Below are positions 18,853 through 28,278 of a DNA stretch of 64,000 nucleotides, one piece after another (positions within the stretch are counted from its first letter, which is position 1; every line of letters starts with the position of its first letter). The notes under the pieces were generated by a model. The model searched no databases, was not told the origin of the DNA, and saw nothing but the letters and a program-made list of their open reading frames with translations. Origin of the DNA: Dyella tabacisoli (GTDB taxonomy: Bacteria > Pseudomonadota > Gammaproteobacteria > Xanthomonadales > Rhodanobacteraceae). The stretch spans positions 256,689-320,688 of the forward strand of contig NZ_KZ857177.1 of assembly GCF_003350925.1 (NCBI RefSeq). The letters are read 5' to 3'. The position numbers and the translations under genes are program-made.

Positions 18853-19842
18853 CTATCCCCTTGGGGCATGCAGCCAGTGCACGCTGAATTGGCGCTCGCG
18901 GTCAGTCCAAACGGGGCCTGCGCGAAAGCCTGCTTTCACGGCCAGCGATCGAAAGCCATCGATGGTGTACTTGTATGAGCTTTCTGTATGGATCGTATCG
19001 CCCTCACTGAATAAGACGCGCTGGTCTCCGATACTTACTGTTTGCTCGCGTCGACTTATCAAGTGCATTTCAATGCGTTGAAGCACGGGATGGTAGATCG
19101 CGTGATGGTTGAACTGATCCGTGTCGAAGTCTGCGCCCAGTTCGTTGTTCGCCCGACGCAGTACATTCAAATTGAAGGCCGCCGTTACACCTTGACTATC
19201 GTTATAGGCCGCATGAAGCCTTGCCGGATGCTTTATCAGATCAATGCCGATCAACAGACTGCCGCCACGCAACATTCCGGCAGCCGACCGCAGAAAGGCG
19301 AGCGCTTCATCAGGGTGGAAATTGCCAAGCGTGGAGCCGGGAAAGAAACCTACGCGTTGCCCGATCCGGGTATCCGTGGGCGGCAGCGTAAGCGGTGCCG
19401 TGTAGTCCCCAATGATCGGCTGAACTAAAAGAGTCGGGTAACGCGCTCTCAGTTGTGCTGCGGCCTGGGCGATATGCTCGCCGGATATGTCGATCGGAAG
19501 ATATCGTGCTGGCGATCGATCAGTGTCAAAGGCGTCAAGCAAGGTCTGGATCTTTTTGAGTGATCCGGCGCCGAATTCGACAATCTCCGCATGCGGGCCG
19601 ATCCATTCAGCGATCTCCGAGGCATGCGTACTCAGGATCGTCTGCTCAGTTCGCGTGAGGTAGTACTCCGGCAGATCGCAAATGCGATCAAAGAGTGCCG
19701 AACCCACGGCATCGTAGAAGTATTTAGGTGGAATACTGCGCGGCGTCTGTGCCAGCCCCATAAGCAAGTCACGGCCAAACTCGGAGGTCATGACGCGTGA
19801 GTTCGCGCGCGGGAGGGTATCGACAGAGATGGAATTTCTCAT
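18853..19842 (-). CDS. egtD: L-histidine N-alpha-methyltransferase (ergothioneine)
   Basis: EgtD trimethylates histidine to hercynine with S-adenosylmethionine, the first step of ergothioneine synthesis. The product (329 aa from the chosen start) has the family marks PPKYFYDAVGSALFDRI, PEYYLTRTE, the SAM-binding VEFGAGSLKKIQTLLD and GFFPGSTLGNF. The C-terminal SYKYTIDGFRSLAVKAGF is typical. The ATG at 19842 lies 1 nt after the egtB stop; an in-frame GTG at 19854 would overlap egtB by 11 nt and is the alternative. It is the second gene of an egtB-egtD unit on the minus strand. Confidence 0.95.
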   Translation of the reverse strand: MRNSISVDTLPRANSRVMTSEFGRDLLMGLAQTPRSIPPKYFYDAVGSALFDRICDLPEYYLTRTEQTILSTHASEIAEWIGPHAEIVEFGAGSLKKIQTLLDAFDTDRSPARYLPIDISGEHIAQAAAQLRARYPTLLVQPIIGDYTAPLTLPPTDTRIGQRVGFFPGSTLGNFHPDEALAFLRSAAGMLRGGSLLIGIDLIKHPARLHAAYNDSQGVTAAFNLNVLRRANNELGADFDTDQFNHHAIYHPVLQRIEMHLISRREQTVSIGDQRVLFSEGDTIHTESSYKYTIDGFRSLAVKAGFRAGPVWTDRERQFSVHWLHAPRG

Positions 19843-19843
19843 T

Positions 19844-21106
19844 TCAGATATCACGGGCTAGGCGCAGACCAGAAAACTGCCAGCGCGCTGAAGGCGGGAA
19901 AAAATTTCGGTAGGTCGAGCGCGTGTGGCCTGCGGGCGTTGCCACACTGCTACCGCGAAGGACGAGCTGACCGACCATGAATTTGCCGTTGTACTCCGAT
20001 GCTACGCCGTCCAGAGGTTTGAAGCCCGGATACGGGTCGTATGAAGAGCGTGTCCATTGCCACACGTGCCCGGTCATCTGAGAGATGCCCGGTGCAACAA
20101 AAGCGGCTTCCCATTCGAACTCGGTGGGTAGCCTTGCTCCAGCCCATTGGGCGTAAGCCGCCGCCTCGTAAAAGCTCAAATGCGATACCGCCGCAGCGTG
20201 TTCCAACGGGCGCGTACCGTCCAGGCCATACACATGCCACTCGTGTGGGGATTCGCCCAGATCGTGCAAGCGAGGGTCGTCAGCAGGCAACCAGTACGCC
20301 GGGTGTCGCCAATCATTGGCCTGCAGGATGGCCCAGCCATCGGACAACCAGAACTCAGGGCGCAGATAGCCATCGTCGGCAATGAATTGCGCAAATTCAC
20401 CGCATGTCACCAGCCGGTCGCTGATCGCATAAGGGCCAAGAAAAACAGGGTGGCGAGGCTTTTCGTTGTCAAATGCGAAGCTGCCGTCGGTGGCGCCGCA
20501 GCCGACTTCGATGACACCGCCCGGTTGGTCGATCCAGCGTATAGGGCCAACCTGTGTCGCTTGGGACGGCACCGGTTCGGGTTTTATCCGGTATGCCGGC
20601 AGCAACGGATTGCAAGACAGGGCGTGCAGAATGTCGGTCAGAATCAGTTCTTGGTGCTGTTGCTCATGCTGAAGGCCGAGCGTGATGATCGGCTCGATCT
20701 CGGCCCATAACTCGGTATTGGCGTTGCTCATCAGGTTCAGCACGGCAATATCGACATAGAGCCGATAAGCATGCACTTCGTGGAGTGCAGGCCGCGTCAA
20801 CAGGCCACGTTGCGATCGTGGATGGCGCGGCCCGAGCGCGTCATAGTACGAATTGAACAGATACTCGAAGCGAGGGTTAAACGCCTGGTAACCCCGCACG
20901 TGACGCTTCAATAGCATCGTCTCGAAAAACCAGGTGGTATGGGCGAGATGCCACTTGGTCGGGCTCGTATCGGTCATTGACTGGATGCATTGATCCTCCT
21001 CGCTCAGCGGTGTTGCCAACGTCAGGCTGTACTCGCGTACCTCGCGATAGCGAGTTCGCAGCATCTGAATGTCCGGCGAGTGAGACATCAATTCGGGGAT
21101 AACCAT
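19844..21106 (-). CDS. egtB: Ergothioneine biosynthesis sulfoxide synthase EgtB
   Basis: EgtB is a non-haem iron enzyme that joins a thiol (gamma-glutamylcysteine or cysteine) to hercynine with oxygen to give a sulfoxide. The product, about 420 aa, has an N-terminal DinB-like domain with KWHLAHTTWFFE and the iron-ligand segment LQHEQQHQELILTD. A C-terminal FGE-sulfatase domain follows, with GARLPTEFEWEAAF, GHVWQWTRSSYDPYPGF and RSTYRNFFP. A TTG at 21112 opens the frame; the ATG at 21106 (MVIPELMS) is chosen. No egtC (amidohydrolase) or egtE (lyase) is adjacent, so either they lie elsewhere or the cysteine-using route is used. Confidence 0.94.
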   Translation of the reverse strand: MVIPELMSHSPDIQMLRTRYREVREYSLTLATPLSEEDQCIQSMTDTSPTKWHLAHTTWFFETMLLKRHVRGYQAFNPRFEYLFNSYYDALGPRHPRSQRGLLTRPALHEVHAYRLYVDIAVLNLMSNANTELWAEIEPIITLGLQHEQQHQELILTDILHALSCNPLLPAYRIKPEPVPSQATQVGPIRWIDQPGGVIEVGCGATDGSFAFDNEKPRHPVFLGPYAISDRLVTCGEFAQFIADDGYLRPEFWLSDGWAILQANDWRHPAYWLPADDPRLHDLGESPHEWHVYGLDGTRPLEHAAAVSHLSFYEAAAYAQWAGARLPTEFEWEAAFVAPGISQMTGHVWQWTRSSYDPYPGFKPLDGVASEYNGKFMVGQLVLRGSSVATPAGHTRSTYRNFFPPSARWQFSGLRLARDI

Positions 21107-21472
21107 GTCCAATTCCAGCAGCTACGTAAAAGCTGTTTCAGTCTGCGCCCCGGCTGTTTGCGCGCAGGGCAGGAAACGCGAGGGAGTTTACGCCGATACA
21201 AGGTGGCCGAGTGATGACGCGGGCTGTGCGGGCTGCCAGTTTGGTTTAAAGAGGGCTTCATGCGCTGTGAGGGCTTACCCCTCCCCAACCCTCCCTGCAA
21301 GTCCCGAAAAGGGGACTCCCTTCGGTCGCAGGACGGGAGCCGAATGAGGCGAGCTTATAGCTCCTCCCCCTGCAAGCAGGGGGAGGTTGGGAGGGGGGAA
21401 GCTCTCCGCCAGCTAATCAGCCGACTTGGCATAGACGTCCACCGTCTCCCTCCGTGCATACCGCAATGGCAC
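21107..21472. repeat. Intergenic stretch holding G/C-rich palindromic repeats
   Basis: No gene was found in these 366 bases. From 21278 to 21398 they hold a composite repeat: a C-rich arm (CCCCTCCCCAACCCTCC) pairs imperfectly with a G-rich arm near 21380-21397. Inside is a perfect 11-bp hairpin at 21363-21386 (CCTCCCCCTGC / GCAGGGGGAGG). A second short hairpin, GTCCC GAAAAG GGGAC, lies at 21301-21316. The arrangement resembles REP/BIME-like intergenic elements. It separates egtB from the 2OG oxygenase gene, both on the minus strand. Confidence 0.7.
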
Positions 21473-22210
21473 CTACAGTGCATCGTGAAAGATGATGCCC
21501 AGCGTATGGCGATGACCTGAGCGAATACGGCTTACCCCATGGCGCAGGTTGACGCGGTAAGTGCCGCGACTGCCTTGCACTGGCCGGTGGTGTACGGCGA
21601 ACACGGCGGCATCCCCTTGTTGCAGCGGTATCACCTCTGGCCGCGATTGCATGCGTGGACGCTGCTCGGTCAGCACGAATTCGCCGCCGCTGAAATCTCG
21701 CCCTGGTTCGGACAATAAGATGGCGACCTGCAGTGGAAAGACATGCTCGCCATACAGATCTTGATGCAGGCAGTTGTAATCATCGCTGCCGTATTGCAAT
21801 AGCAGCGGGGTGGGCCTGCATTGGCCCGCAGCGTGGCAACGCGTAATGAACTCGGCATGGGTGGCGGGATAGCGCACATCGATACCCATGGTTTCGTTCC
21901 AGCGATTAGCCAGCGGCACCAGCCGGGTATAGAGGGTGTTTCGCAGCATCTCGACGACATCAGGCAGTGGATAGCTGAAGTATTTGTACTCGCCGCGTCC
22001 GAAACCATGCCGCCCCATGACCACCCGGCTGCGAAACAAATCATCGCGCGGGTACAGGCCTGCCAGCACCTGACACTCGCTGGGCGACAGCAGTTTTGTA
22101 AGCTGCGCGCATCCGTGTGCATCAAGCTGCCGGATCATATCCATGCCATCGACGTTGGCGAGTCGTGCCTGGATTTCCGCATGGGCGTCGATTCGCACTG
22201 GCGCATTCAT
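21473..22210 (-). CDS. 2OG-Fe(II) oxygenase, prolyl-hydroxylase-like
   Basis: A 245-residue protein of the 2-oxoglutarate and iron(II)-dependent oxygenase superfamily. The iron triad is visible: His and Asp in NCLHQDLYGEHVFP (HxD), and the distal His in YRVNLRHGVSRIR followed by basic residues that could bind 2-oxoglutarate. The jelly-roll core includes FPLQVAILLSEPGRDFSGGE and QGDAAVFAVHHRPV. The ATG has GGAGG about 8 nt upstream. Similar genes exist as stand-alone oxygenases in proteobacteria; the substrate is unknown. It could be co-transcribed with egtB and egtD (same strand), but a 366-nt repeat-bearing gap argues for separate control. Confidence 0.8.
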   Translation of the reverse strand: MNAPVRIDAHAEIQARLANVDGMDMIRQLDAHGCAQLTKLLSPSECQVLAGLYPRDDLFRSRVVMGRHGFGRGEYKYFSYPLPDVVEMLRNTLYTRLVPLANRWNETMGIDVRYPATHAEFITRCHAAGQCRPTPLLLQYGSDDYNCLHQDLYGEHVFPLQVAILLSEPGRDFSGGEFVLTEQRPRMQSRPEVIPLQQGDAAVFAVHHRPVQGSRGTYRVNLRHGVSRIRSGHRHTLGIIFHDAL

Positions 22211-22869
22211 GCGTGAGCCTCCCGCTTTGGGCAGGGGTTCTTGATCGCGACGACCGTTTTTTCCGATGGGTTCATGAGCTGTGACTCGGCGAAGTGTGAT
22301 CCAGACAATCTAGTTACATAGGCCTCGCAGAACCCTCCGATTCTTGTGCCGCAGCCTGACGACATGACCAAACCTGTGCGGTGCAGCAAGCGGGTTTTCC
22401 AGCATCCATTTGGATCGATTTAAATGGCGTCTCGAAATTTATTGCGCCGCGGCAAATGCTTTCCAAGTACACCATTTAGCTCAATGACTTAGGTGACTTG
22501 CGAAAATATTTAGATCGAGGCAAAAATGTCGTTGACAAGCTAATTGACGTGCCCTATGACTGGCAACCAATTCGCGCGGCGGTGGGGAGAGTTTTTAGCT
22601 GAGACGGGATCTGTAGATCGGCTCGCGCCTTGATGCCGAATGCCTTGCCCAAGACACGGGTGGACGCAGTAGGGCGTAGATCGGTAGTACGAGGGTTGTG
22701 GGCTTGCTGTCCGCACGATGGGGACAGGCGACAAAGAATCATCGATGTGAATGGCAACGTGAGCTGTCGCTCGCGGGTGGGCGCTTGTCGCCAGAGAACT
22801 GCAGGTCGGACATGGGCCGTATGCCCTTCGTATCGACTCCGAATAGAAGTCTATTGAGGGGAGGTCATA
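22211..22869. other. 659-bp divergent intergenic region and TonB receptor leader
   Basis: No convincing gene on either strand; the small open frames lack ribosome sites and family features. The left part (about 22390-22530) is clearly richer in A and T than its surroundings. It ends in a good sigma-70 promoter at 22532-22560. The following roughly 300 bases would be an untranslated leader of the TonB receptor mRNA. A divergent promoter for the 2OG oxygenase gene must also lie at the left end. No clear operator palindrome for a LacI or GntR regulator was recognised. Confidence 0.6.
22532..22560 (+). promoter_or_regulatory. Sigma-70 type promoter for the mannoside-use locus
   Basis: A perfect -35 box TTGACA (22532-22537), a 17-nt spacer and a -10 box TATGAC (22555-22560; 4 of 6 match), preceded by AT-rich sequence. 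It points to the TonB receptor gene, whose GTG start is about 300 nt downstream, so a long leader is implied. Confidence 0.6.
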
Positions 22870-25482
22870 GTGAACTACCGCCACAGTGTGTTATCGACCA
22901 GCATCATCTCCACGCTTTTCTTTGTCGGCGCGGCCATGGCCCAAGACGCCGGCAACAACCAGGCCGGCGATAACTCGCAAAACGACCCACACAAGACCGC
23001 CAAGCCGGTGAAAGAGTTGGCGACCGTATCGGTTAGCGGCATTCGCGCCAGCCTGCAGAAATCCATCGACATCAAACGCAACGCGGACTCCATCGTCGAT
23101 GCGATCACCGCCGAGGATGTCGGCAAGTTTCCCGATACCAATGTCGCCGAGTCACTGTCGCATCTCCCCGGCATTACCGTGGACCGCAATTTCGGCGAGG
23201 GCGAAAAGGTCAGCATTCTGGGTACCGACCCGGCGCTCAACCGCCTGTTGTTGAACGGCCAGACGATTGCCGCGACCAACTGGGCCGGTGATCCCAATAA
23301 CCCCGATAGCCGCTCGTTCAACTACAGCTTGCTGGCACCGGAGATCATCGGCACGGCCCAGGTCTACAAAACCCCGCAGGCACGTATCGACGAAGGCAGC
23401 ATCGGCGGCACGGTTATCGTCAATACGCGCCGGCCGCTGGATCTGCCCGTCAATACCCTCACCGGCACCGTGAGCTACGGCTATAACGACCGCGCCGACA
23501 AGGGCAAGCCCAATGCCTCGGTGCTGTATAGCTGGAAAAACAGCGACGATACTTTTGGCGTACTCGGCTCGCTGATGCATTCGCAGAAAGTGCTGCGCCG
23601 CGAAGGTACCGAAGTCTTCGGTTACCAGGACATCAATGATCCCAGTCATCCGTTTCCGAAAGGCGTGGTGCCTGCCGGTGCAACAGGTGTTTATCCGACT
23701 TCGATCAATACGGCGCTGTTTCAGCAAGAGCGTAAGCGCGATGGTGTTTCCACTGGCGTGCAGTGGAAGCCGAACAAGAGTTTCGAGCTGAATTTCACCG
23801 GGCTTTACGTCGTCGAGAAATTCAACAACTTCAATCAGAGTCATTACGGCTATTGGGGCGATAACCCAGCCGACGCGACCTCGCTGACCATGGCCAACGG
23901 TGTGGCAACCAGCGGCTCTTACGGCAAGCAAGCGCCTACGTATCTCGATGGCTATCTACGTAATTCCAAGGTCAAGACGGGCAGCCTGAACTTGCGTGCC
24001 GACTGGTATGGCGAAGGTTGGGATGCTTCGTCGCAAGTCGGCTACACCAGCTCGCAAGGCGGTTCGCAGGGCATTTATTCGCTCGCGTTCAAAACGCTGG
24101 GCGGCTACAACTACACGCTCGATGGCAAGCACCCGGTGGTTAACTACAACACCCCTCCGACTGATGCCGCCGCCGCCGTCACGCAGTCCGTCGGTTTGAA
24201 CTACTCACCGCAATACGATCGCGAGCGCTACTTCCAATTCGATTTCAGCCACGATGTGGCCTGGTGGATGTTTACCCAGCTTCAAGTAGGCATCAAGGCG
24301 ACCAACCATTCGACGGGGCAGTCGTCCTACAACGGGGCCTTCGGCACCTTGGACGGCAGCACCACGCTTGCCCAGCTTGCCGGCGGGCTGACCCCAAGCG
24401 GTTTTCTCGACGGCCTTACCGCCAGCCAGGACATGCGCCAATGGACGACCATCAGCCCCGGTGCGCTGAGGAGCTTCGTCGATAGTCTCCCGGGAGCGAG
24501 TACGCCAAGGCTGAGTCAGAGCGGCACGTTCGGCATCAACGAACACAATCGCGCGGCTTATCTGCAAGCCAATTTTTCCGGCAACCAGTACCGCGGCAAC
24601 ATCGGCGTGCGCTATGTGCATACCCGCGATGGCATCACCGGGTACAACTTCATCGGTAACGGCGCTTATGCGTCGGTGGATGTTGCCAACAGTTATAACG
24701 ACTGGCTACCGTCGTTTAACTTCGCCTACGATCTGCGGGACGATCTGACCTTGCGTTTCGCCGCTGCCAAAGTGATCGCCAGGCCGCGCTACCAGGACAT
24801 GTCGCCCTACGTCGCCACCGACGACCGCACCCTGTATGCATCGTCGGGAAATCCGGGTCTGAAACCGTATAAGTCGACCAATTACGATGCCTCGGCCGAG
24901 TGGTATTTCACGCCGTCCAGCTTGCTTTCGGCCGAGCTGTTTTTCCGCAATATCTCGCAATACGTGCTATCGCTGAATCGCGATCTGCCGCTATATAACC
25001 TCACCGAGCATCGCACGGATATCTACCACGTGAATCTGCCGGTGAATGCGGGCAATGCCAAGGTCAAAGGTATTTCGCTGACCTACCAGGGCGATCTAGG
25101 TGCCGGCTTTGGCGTGGCGGCGAACTATACGTACTCGGGCGCAGACACCACCAATGGCTACAACCTGCCGTACAACTCCAAGAATGCCTACAACCTGACG
25201 CCGTATTTCGAACAGGGGGCGTGGAGCGCGCGCGTTAATCTCGGTTGGCGCTCGGCTTATTTCACCTCGATCGGTCATTTGAACGCCAGGCAGATGACCG
25301 ACTCATTCACCGAGTTGGATGCCTCGGTGGGCTACCAGATCAACAAAAATCTGCGGGTCTCGCTGGATGCCACCAATCTGCTCGACGAAACTTATTACAG
25401 CTATGACGGTACCCCGAATTTGCCGTACAACACTTATAAGAATGGGCGTACCTATATGCTGGGTTTGAACTTCAAGTTGTGA
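22870..25482 (+). CDS. TonB-dependent receptor, carbohydrate-utilisation type
   Basis: An 870-residue outer membrane TonB-dependent receptor. It has a signal peptide (about residues 1-24, ending AMAQ), then a plug domain with TVSGIRASLQKSIDIKR, AITAEDVGKFPDTNVAESL and LPGITVDR, then a long beta-barrel to the C-terminus YMLGLNFKL. This plug wording is typical of the Xanthomonas and Caulobacter receptors in carbohydrate-utilisation loci rather than siderophore receptors. The start is GTG with a strong GGGGAGG site about 6 nt upstream. Three mannosidase genes follow on the same strand with short gaps, so the likely cargo is mannose-containing oligosaccharide (inferred from context only). Confidence 0.92.
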   Translation: MNYRHSVLSTSIISTLFFVGAAMAQDAGNNQAGDNSQNDPHKTAKPVKELATVSVSGIRASLQKSIDIKRNADSIVDAITAEDVGKFPDTNVAESLSHLPGITVDRNFGEGEKVSILGTDPALNRLLLNGQTIAATNWAGDPNNPDSRSFNYSLLAPEIIGTAQVYKTPQARIDEGSIGGTVIVNTRRPLDLPVNTLTGTVSYGYNDRADKGKPNASVLYSWKNSDDTFGVLGSLMHSQKVLRREGTEVFGYQDINDPSHPFPKGVVPAGATGVYPTSINTALFQQERKRDGVSTGVQWKPNKSFELNFTGLYVVEKFNNFNQSHYGYWGDNPADATSLTMANGVATSGSYGKQAPTYLDGYLRNSKVKTGSLNLRADWYGEGWDASSQVGYTSSQGGSQGIYSLAFKTLGGYNYTLDGKHPVVNYNTPPTDAAAAVTQSVGLNYSPQYDRERYFQFDFSHDVAWWMFTQLQVGIKATNHSTGQSSYNGAFGTLDGSTTLAQLAGGLTPSGFLDGLTASQDMRQWTTISPGALRSFVDSLPGASTPRLSQSGTFGINEHNRAAYLQANFSGNQYRGNIGVRYVHTRDGITGYNFIGNGAYASVDVANSYNDWLPSFNFAYDLRDDLTLRFAAAKVIARPRYQDMSPYVATDDRTLYASSGNPGLKPYKSTNYDASAEWYFTPSSLLSAELFFRNISQYVLSLNRDLPLYNLTEHRTDIYHVNLPVNAGNAKVKGISLTYQGDLGAGFGVAANYTYSGADTTNGYNLPYNSKNAYNLTPYFEQGAWSARVNLGWRSAYFTSIGHLNARQMTDSFTELDASVGYQINKNLRVSLDATNLLDETYYSYDGTPNLPYNTYKNGRTYMLGLNFKL

Positions 25483-25551
25483 TGGATGCGCTGGCTGCTT
25501 GGTCGGTGGCCGGTTGACCACTACGAAATAAACGACGAGGGTTCTTTTGCG

Positions 25552-28278
25552 ATGCGGAAAGGCTTGAACACCATGACAGGCGAGGCGCGGCAGAACATTG
25601 AAGTTTCGGCCTCGTCGCGATGGCTCGGCGTCTTCGCCATCGCGCTGCTGGCCTTGACGGGAAGTCATGCTGTCCATGCCGACGCTGTCACCGGGCGAAC
25701 CCTGGCCGACGGTTGGCGCTTTCGCCTGGTACCCGATGTCGCCGCCGCCAAGACCCATCCCGAGGCCGTTGCCTGGCATCGTGCCCAGGTGCCGGGCAGT
25801 GTGCAGACCGACTTGCTGGCCGCCGGCGCGATCGGCGATCCGTTCTATCGCGATAACGAAGCGGGCTTGCAATGGATCGGTTTGACCGACTGGGAATATC
25901 AGTTGTCATTCGATGTCGATGCGGCGACCTTGCAACGCGATCACGTCGACCTGGTTTTCGACGGCCTGGATACCTACGCCGACGTTTCCCTCAATGGCAG
26001 CAAGTTGCTCGCCGCCGACAACATGTTTCGAGCATGGCGCATTCCAGCCAAAAACCATCTGCACGCCGGCAAAAATAGCTTGCTGGTGACCTTGCATTCG
26101 CCGATTGCGCGTCTGTTGCCATGGTTGCTCAAGCAGCCATATGCCTTGCCGGGCGAGTTCGATTCGGCCTTCGGCGATGAGCCCAAAGGCAAACAGACCT
26201 CCAACTATGTGCGCAAGGCCAACTATAACTACGGCTGGGACTGGGGCCCGCGCTACGTCACCGCCGGCATCTGGCAGCCCGTGCGACTGGAAAGCTGGGA
26301 TCAATGGCGGCTGGCCGATTTTCATATCGCCCAACAACATGTCGATGCCGATACGGCGCAGTTGCAGGCGCAGTTCGAGCTGCATGCCGATCATGCCGGC
26401 AAAGCCCGTTTGCGAGTTACCGCGACCGCGCCCGATGGCAGCCAGACCAGCGCCACGCAAGATCTGTCGCTAGCCTCAGGCGATAACGCACTTCATCTGC
26501 CAATGCAGATCCAGAAGCCGCAGCGTTGGTGGCCGGTCGACTATGGCGCACAGCATCTTTATCGCTTTCGCGCCGACGTGCTGGTGGACGATAAAGTGGT
26601 TGCCAGTAGCGAACGCGAGACCGGTTTGCGCAGCGTCGAACTGCGCCGCCAGCAGGATAGCTGGGGGCGTGGTTTCGAGTTTGTGGTCAACGGCGTGCCG
26701 ATCTTCGCCAAGGGCGCCAACCTGATTCCGTTCGACAGCTTTCCCACCCGAGTCACGCCAGAACGCATGCAGTACATCATGCAGTCGGCGCGCGATGCGC
26801 ATATGAATATGCTGCGCATGTGGGGCGGCGGTCATTATCAAAGCGATGCGTTCTACGCGATGGCCGACAAGCTCGGCTTGATGATCTGGCAAGACTTTAT
26901 GTTCGGCGGCGCCATTACGCCTTATGACGATGCCTTTCGCGAGAACGCACGCATCGAAGCTACCGAACAAGTGATCCGCTTGCGCGACCATCCCAGCATT
27001 GTGCTGTGGTGTGGCAATAACGAGGTCCAGACCGGCTGGGAGTCCTGGGGCGATCGGAAGAAATTCAGGCAGGACACAGCACCAGCCGAGCTGGCGCGCA
27101 TTGAGGGCGGCATGAAAGCGTTGTTCGGCGAGACATTGCGCGATGTGGTGAAGCTGCATACGCCCGAGGTGCCGTATTGGGCTAGTTCGCCGAGCACCGA
27201 TTTTGAGGGGCCGGCCAATGTGCTGAATAACGGCGACTATCACTCATGGGATGTCTGGGCCGGTTCTGCGCCGATCGAAAAGTATCTCGATGCCACACCG
27301 CGCTTCCAGTCCGAGTACGGCTTGCAGTCGTTTCCGGTGATGTCCACGATAGCGGCCTTCGCGACCGCCAAGGACATGTCGCCCAACTCGCCGGTGATGC
27401 GCGCTCATCAGAAGTTCGCTAACGGCGACGGCAACGATCGGCTGCTGCTATATATCCGCAAGTATTACGGCGAGCCGAAGGATTTCGAGTCCTTCGTATA
27501 CCTCAGCCAGGTCATGCAGGCCGAAGGTATCGAGCTGGCTGCCGAACATCTGCGCAGCGTGCGGCCGCAAAGCATGGGCTCGCTGTACTGGCAGCTCAAT
27601 GACGTATGGCCGGGCGCGTCGTGGTCCAGCATCGACTACTACGGGCGTTGGAAGGCGCTGCAGTTTCATGCACGGCGTTTCTATGCGCCGGTGCAGGTAG
27701 CGCCGATTCGCCGCGACGGCCGCACCGAGGTGTTTCTTATCTCCGATCGCACCACCCCGTTCGACGCCAAGCTGCGCACACGTGTGCTGACGATGGACGG
27801 CAAGCTGCTGCAAGAGCATACCGACGACGTACACCTGGCCGCGCTGGCCAGCACACGTGTGGCTGAACGCACCGATGCATCGTTTCTGCATGGCGCCGAT
27901 CCGCATCGCAGTCTGGTGGTGTTTGAACTGTTGGAGCAGGGCAAGCCGATATCGCGTCATTTGCTGTACTTCGATCCGGCAGTGGCTTTACAACTTCCTG
28001 ATCCGGGCTTGGACGCGCAGATGAGTGGCAGCGGACACGACATCACCTTGAGCATAAGTACGAAGCGATTGGCCAGGGCGGTATGGGTCGATTTCGGTGA
28101 ACTCGATGTGAAGTTGTCGGACAACGCTTTTGACTTGCTGCCGGGCGCACGCATCGAGTTGCAGCTCACCAGCACGGCTGACATCGACAGCTTGCGCCGC
28201 GCACTTAAACTGCGTTCGCTCGCCGGTGCTACCAGGCTGGATGGCACCCAGCGCGTGTTGTCCGAGGCCACGCCATGA
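25552..28278 (+). CDS. Beta-mannosidase, glycoside hydrolase family 2
   Basis: A GH2 beta-mannosidase (908 aa from this start) that removes terminal beta-1,4-linked mannose, for example from N-glycan cores or manno-oligosaccharides. A hydrophobic signal-like segment (about residues 22-38, WLGVFAIALLALTGSHAVHA) suggests export. The sugar-binding domain includes NYNYGWDWGPRYVTAGIWQP. The TIM-barrel catalytic domain carries the acid/base Glu491 in CGNNEVQTGWE and the nucleophile Glu588 in FQSEYGLQSFP. The frame is open from 25486; 25552 is chosen for its upstream GAGG and better signal peptide, and 25573 is also possible. The stop overlaps the next start by 4 nt. Confidence 0.93.
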   Translation: MRKGLNTMTGEARQNIEVSASSRWLGVFAIALLALTGSHAVHADAVTGRTLADGWRFRLVPDVAAAKTHPEAVAWHRAQVPGSVQTDLLAAGAIGDPFYRDNEAGLQWIGLTDWEYQLSFDVDAATLQRDHVDLVFDGLDTYADVSLNGSKLLAADNMFRAWRIPAKNHLHAGKNSLLVTLHSPIARLLPWLLKQPYALPGEFDSAFGDEPKGKQTSNYVRKANYNYGWDWGPRYVTAGIWQPVRLESWDQWRLADFHIAQQHVDADTAQLQAQFELHADHAGKARLRVTATAPDGSQTSATQDLSLASGDNALHLPMQIQKPQRWWPVDYGAQHLYRFRADVLVDDKVVASSERETGLRSVELRRQQDSWGRGFEFVVNGVPIFAKGANLIPFDSFPTRVTPERMQYIMQSARDAHMNMLRMWGGGHYQSDAFYAMADKLGLMIWQDFMFGGAITPYDDAFRENARIEATEQVIRLRDHPSIVLWCGNNEVQTGWESWGDRKKFRQDTAPAELARIEGGMKALFGETLRDVVKLHTPEVPYWASSPSTDFEGPANVLNNGDYHSWDVWAGSAPIEKYLDATPRFQSEYGLQSFPVMSTIAAFATAKDMSPNSPVMRAHQKFANGDGNDRLLLYIRKYYGEPKDFESFVYLSQVMQAEGIELAAEHLRSVRPQSMGSLYWQLNDVWPGASWSSIDYYGRWKALQFHARRFYAPVQVAPIRRDGRTEVFLISDRTTPFDAKLRTRVLTMDGKLLQEHTDDVHLAALASTRVAERTDASFLHGADPHRSLVVFELLEQGKPISRHLLYFDPAVALQLPDPGLDAQMSGSGHDITLSISTKRLARAVWVDFGELDVKLSDNAFDLLPGARIELQLTSTADIDSLRRALKLRSLAGATRLDGTQRVLSEATP

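Noticed and set aside
21278-21398. Repeat-rich block considered as a CRISPR array
   Set aside because: No evenly spaced direct repeats with unique spacers; it is a set of inverted repeats.
22540-22884. 114-codon minus-strand frame before the TonB receptor
   Set aside because: Crosses the predicted promoter leader and the receptor start; no family features.
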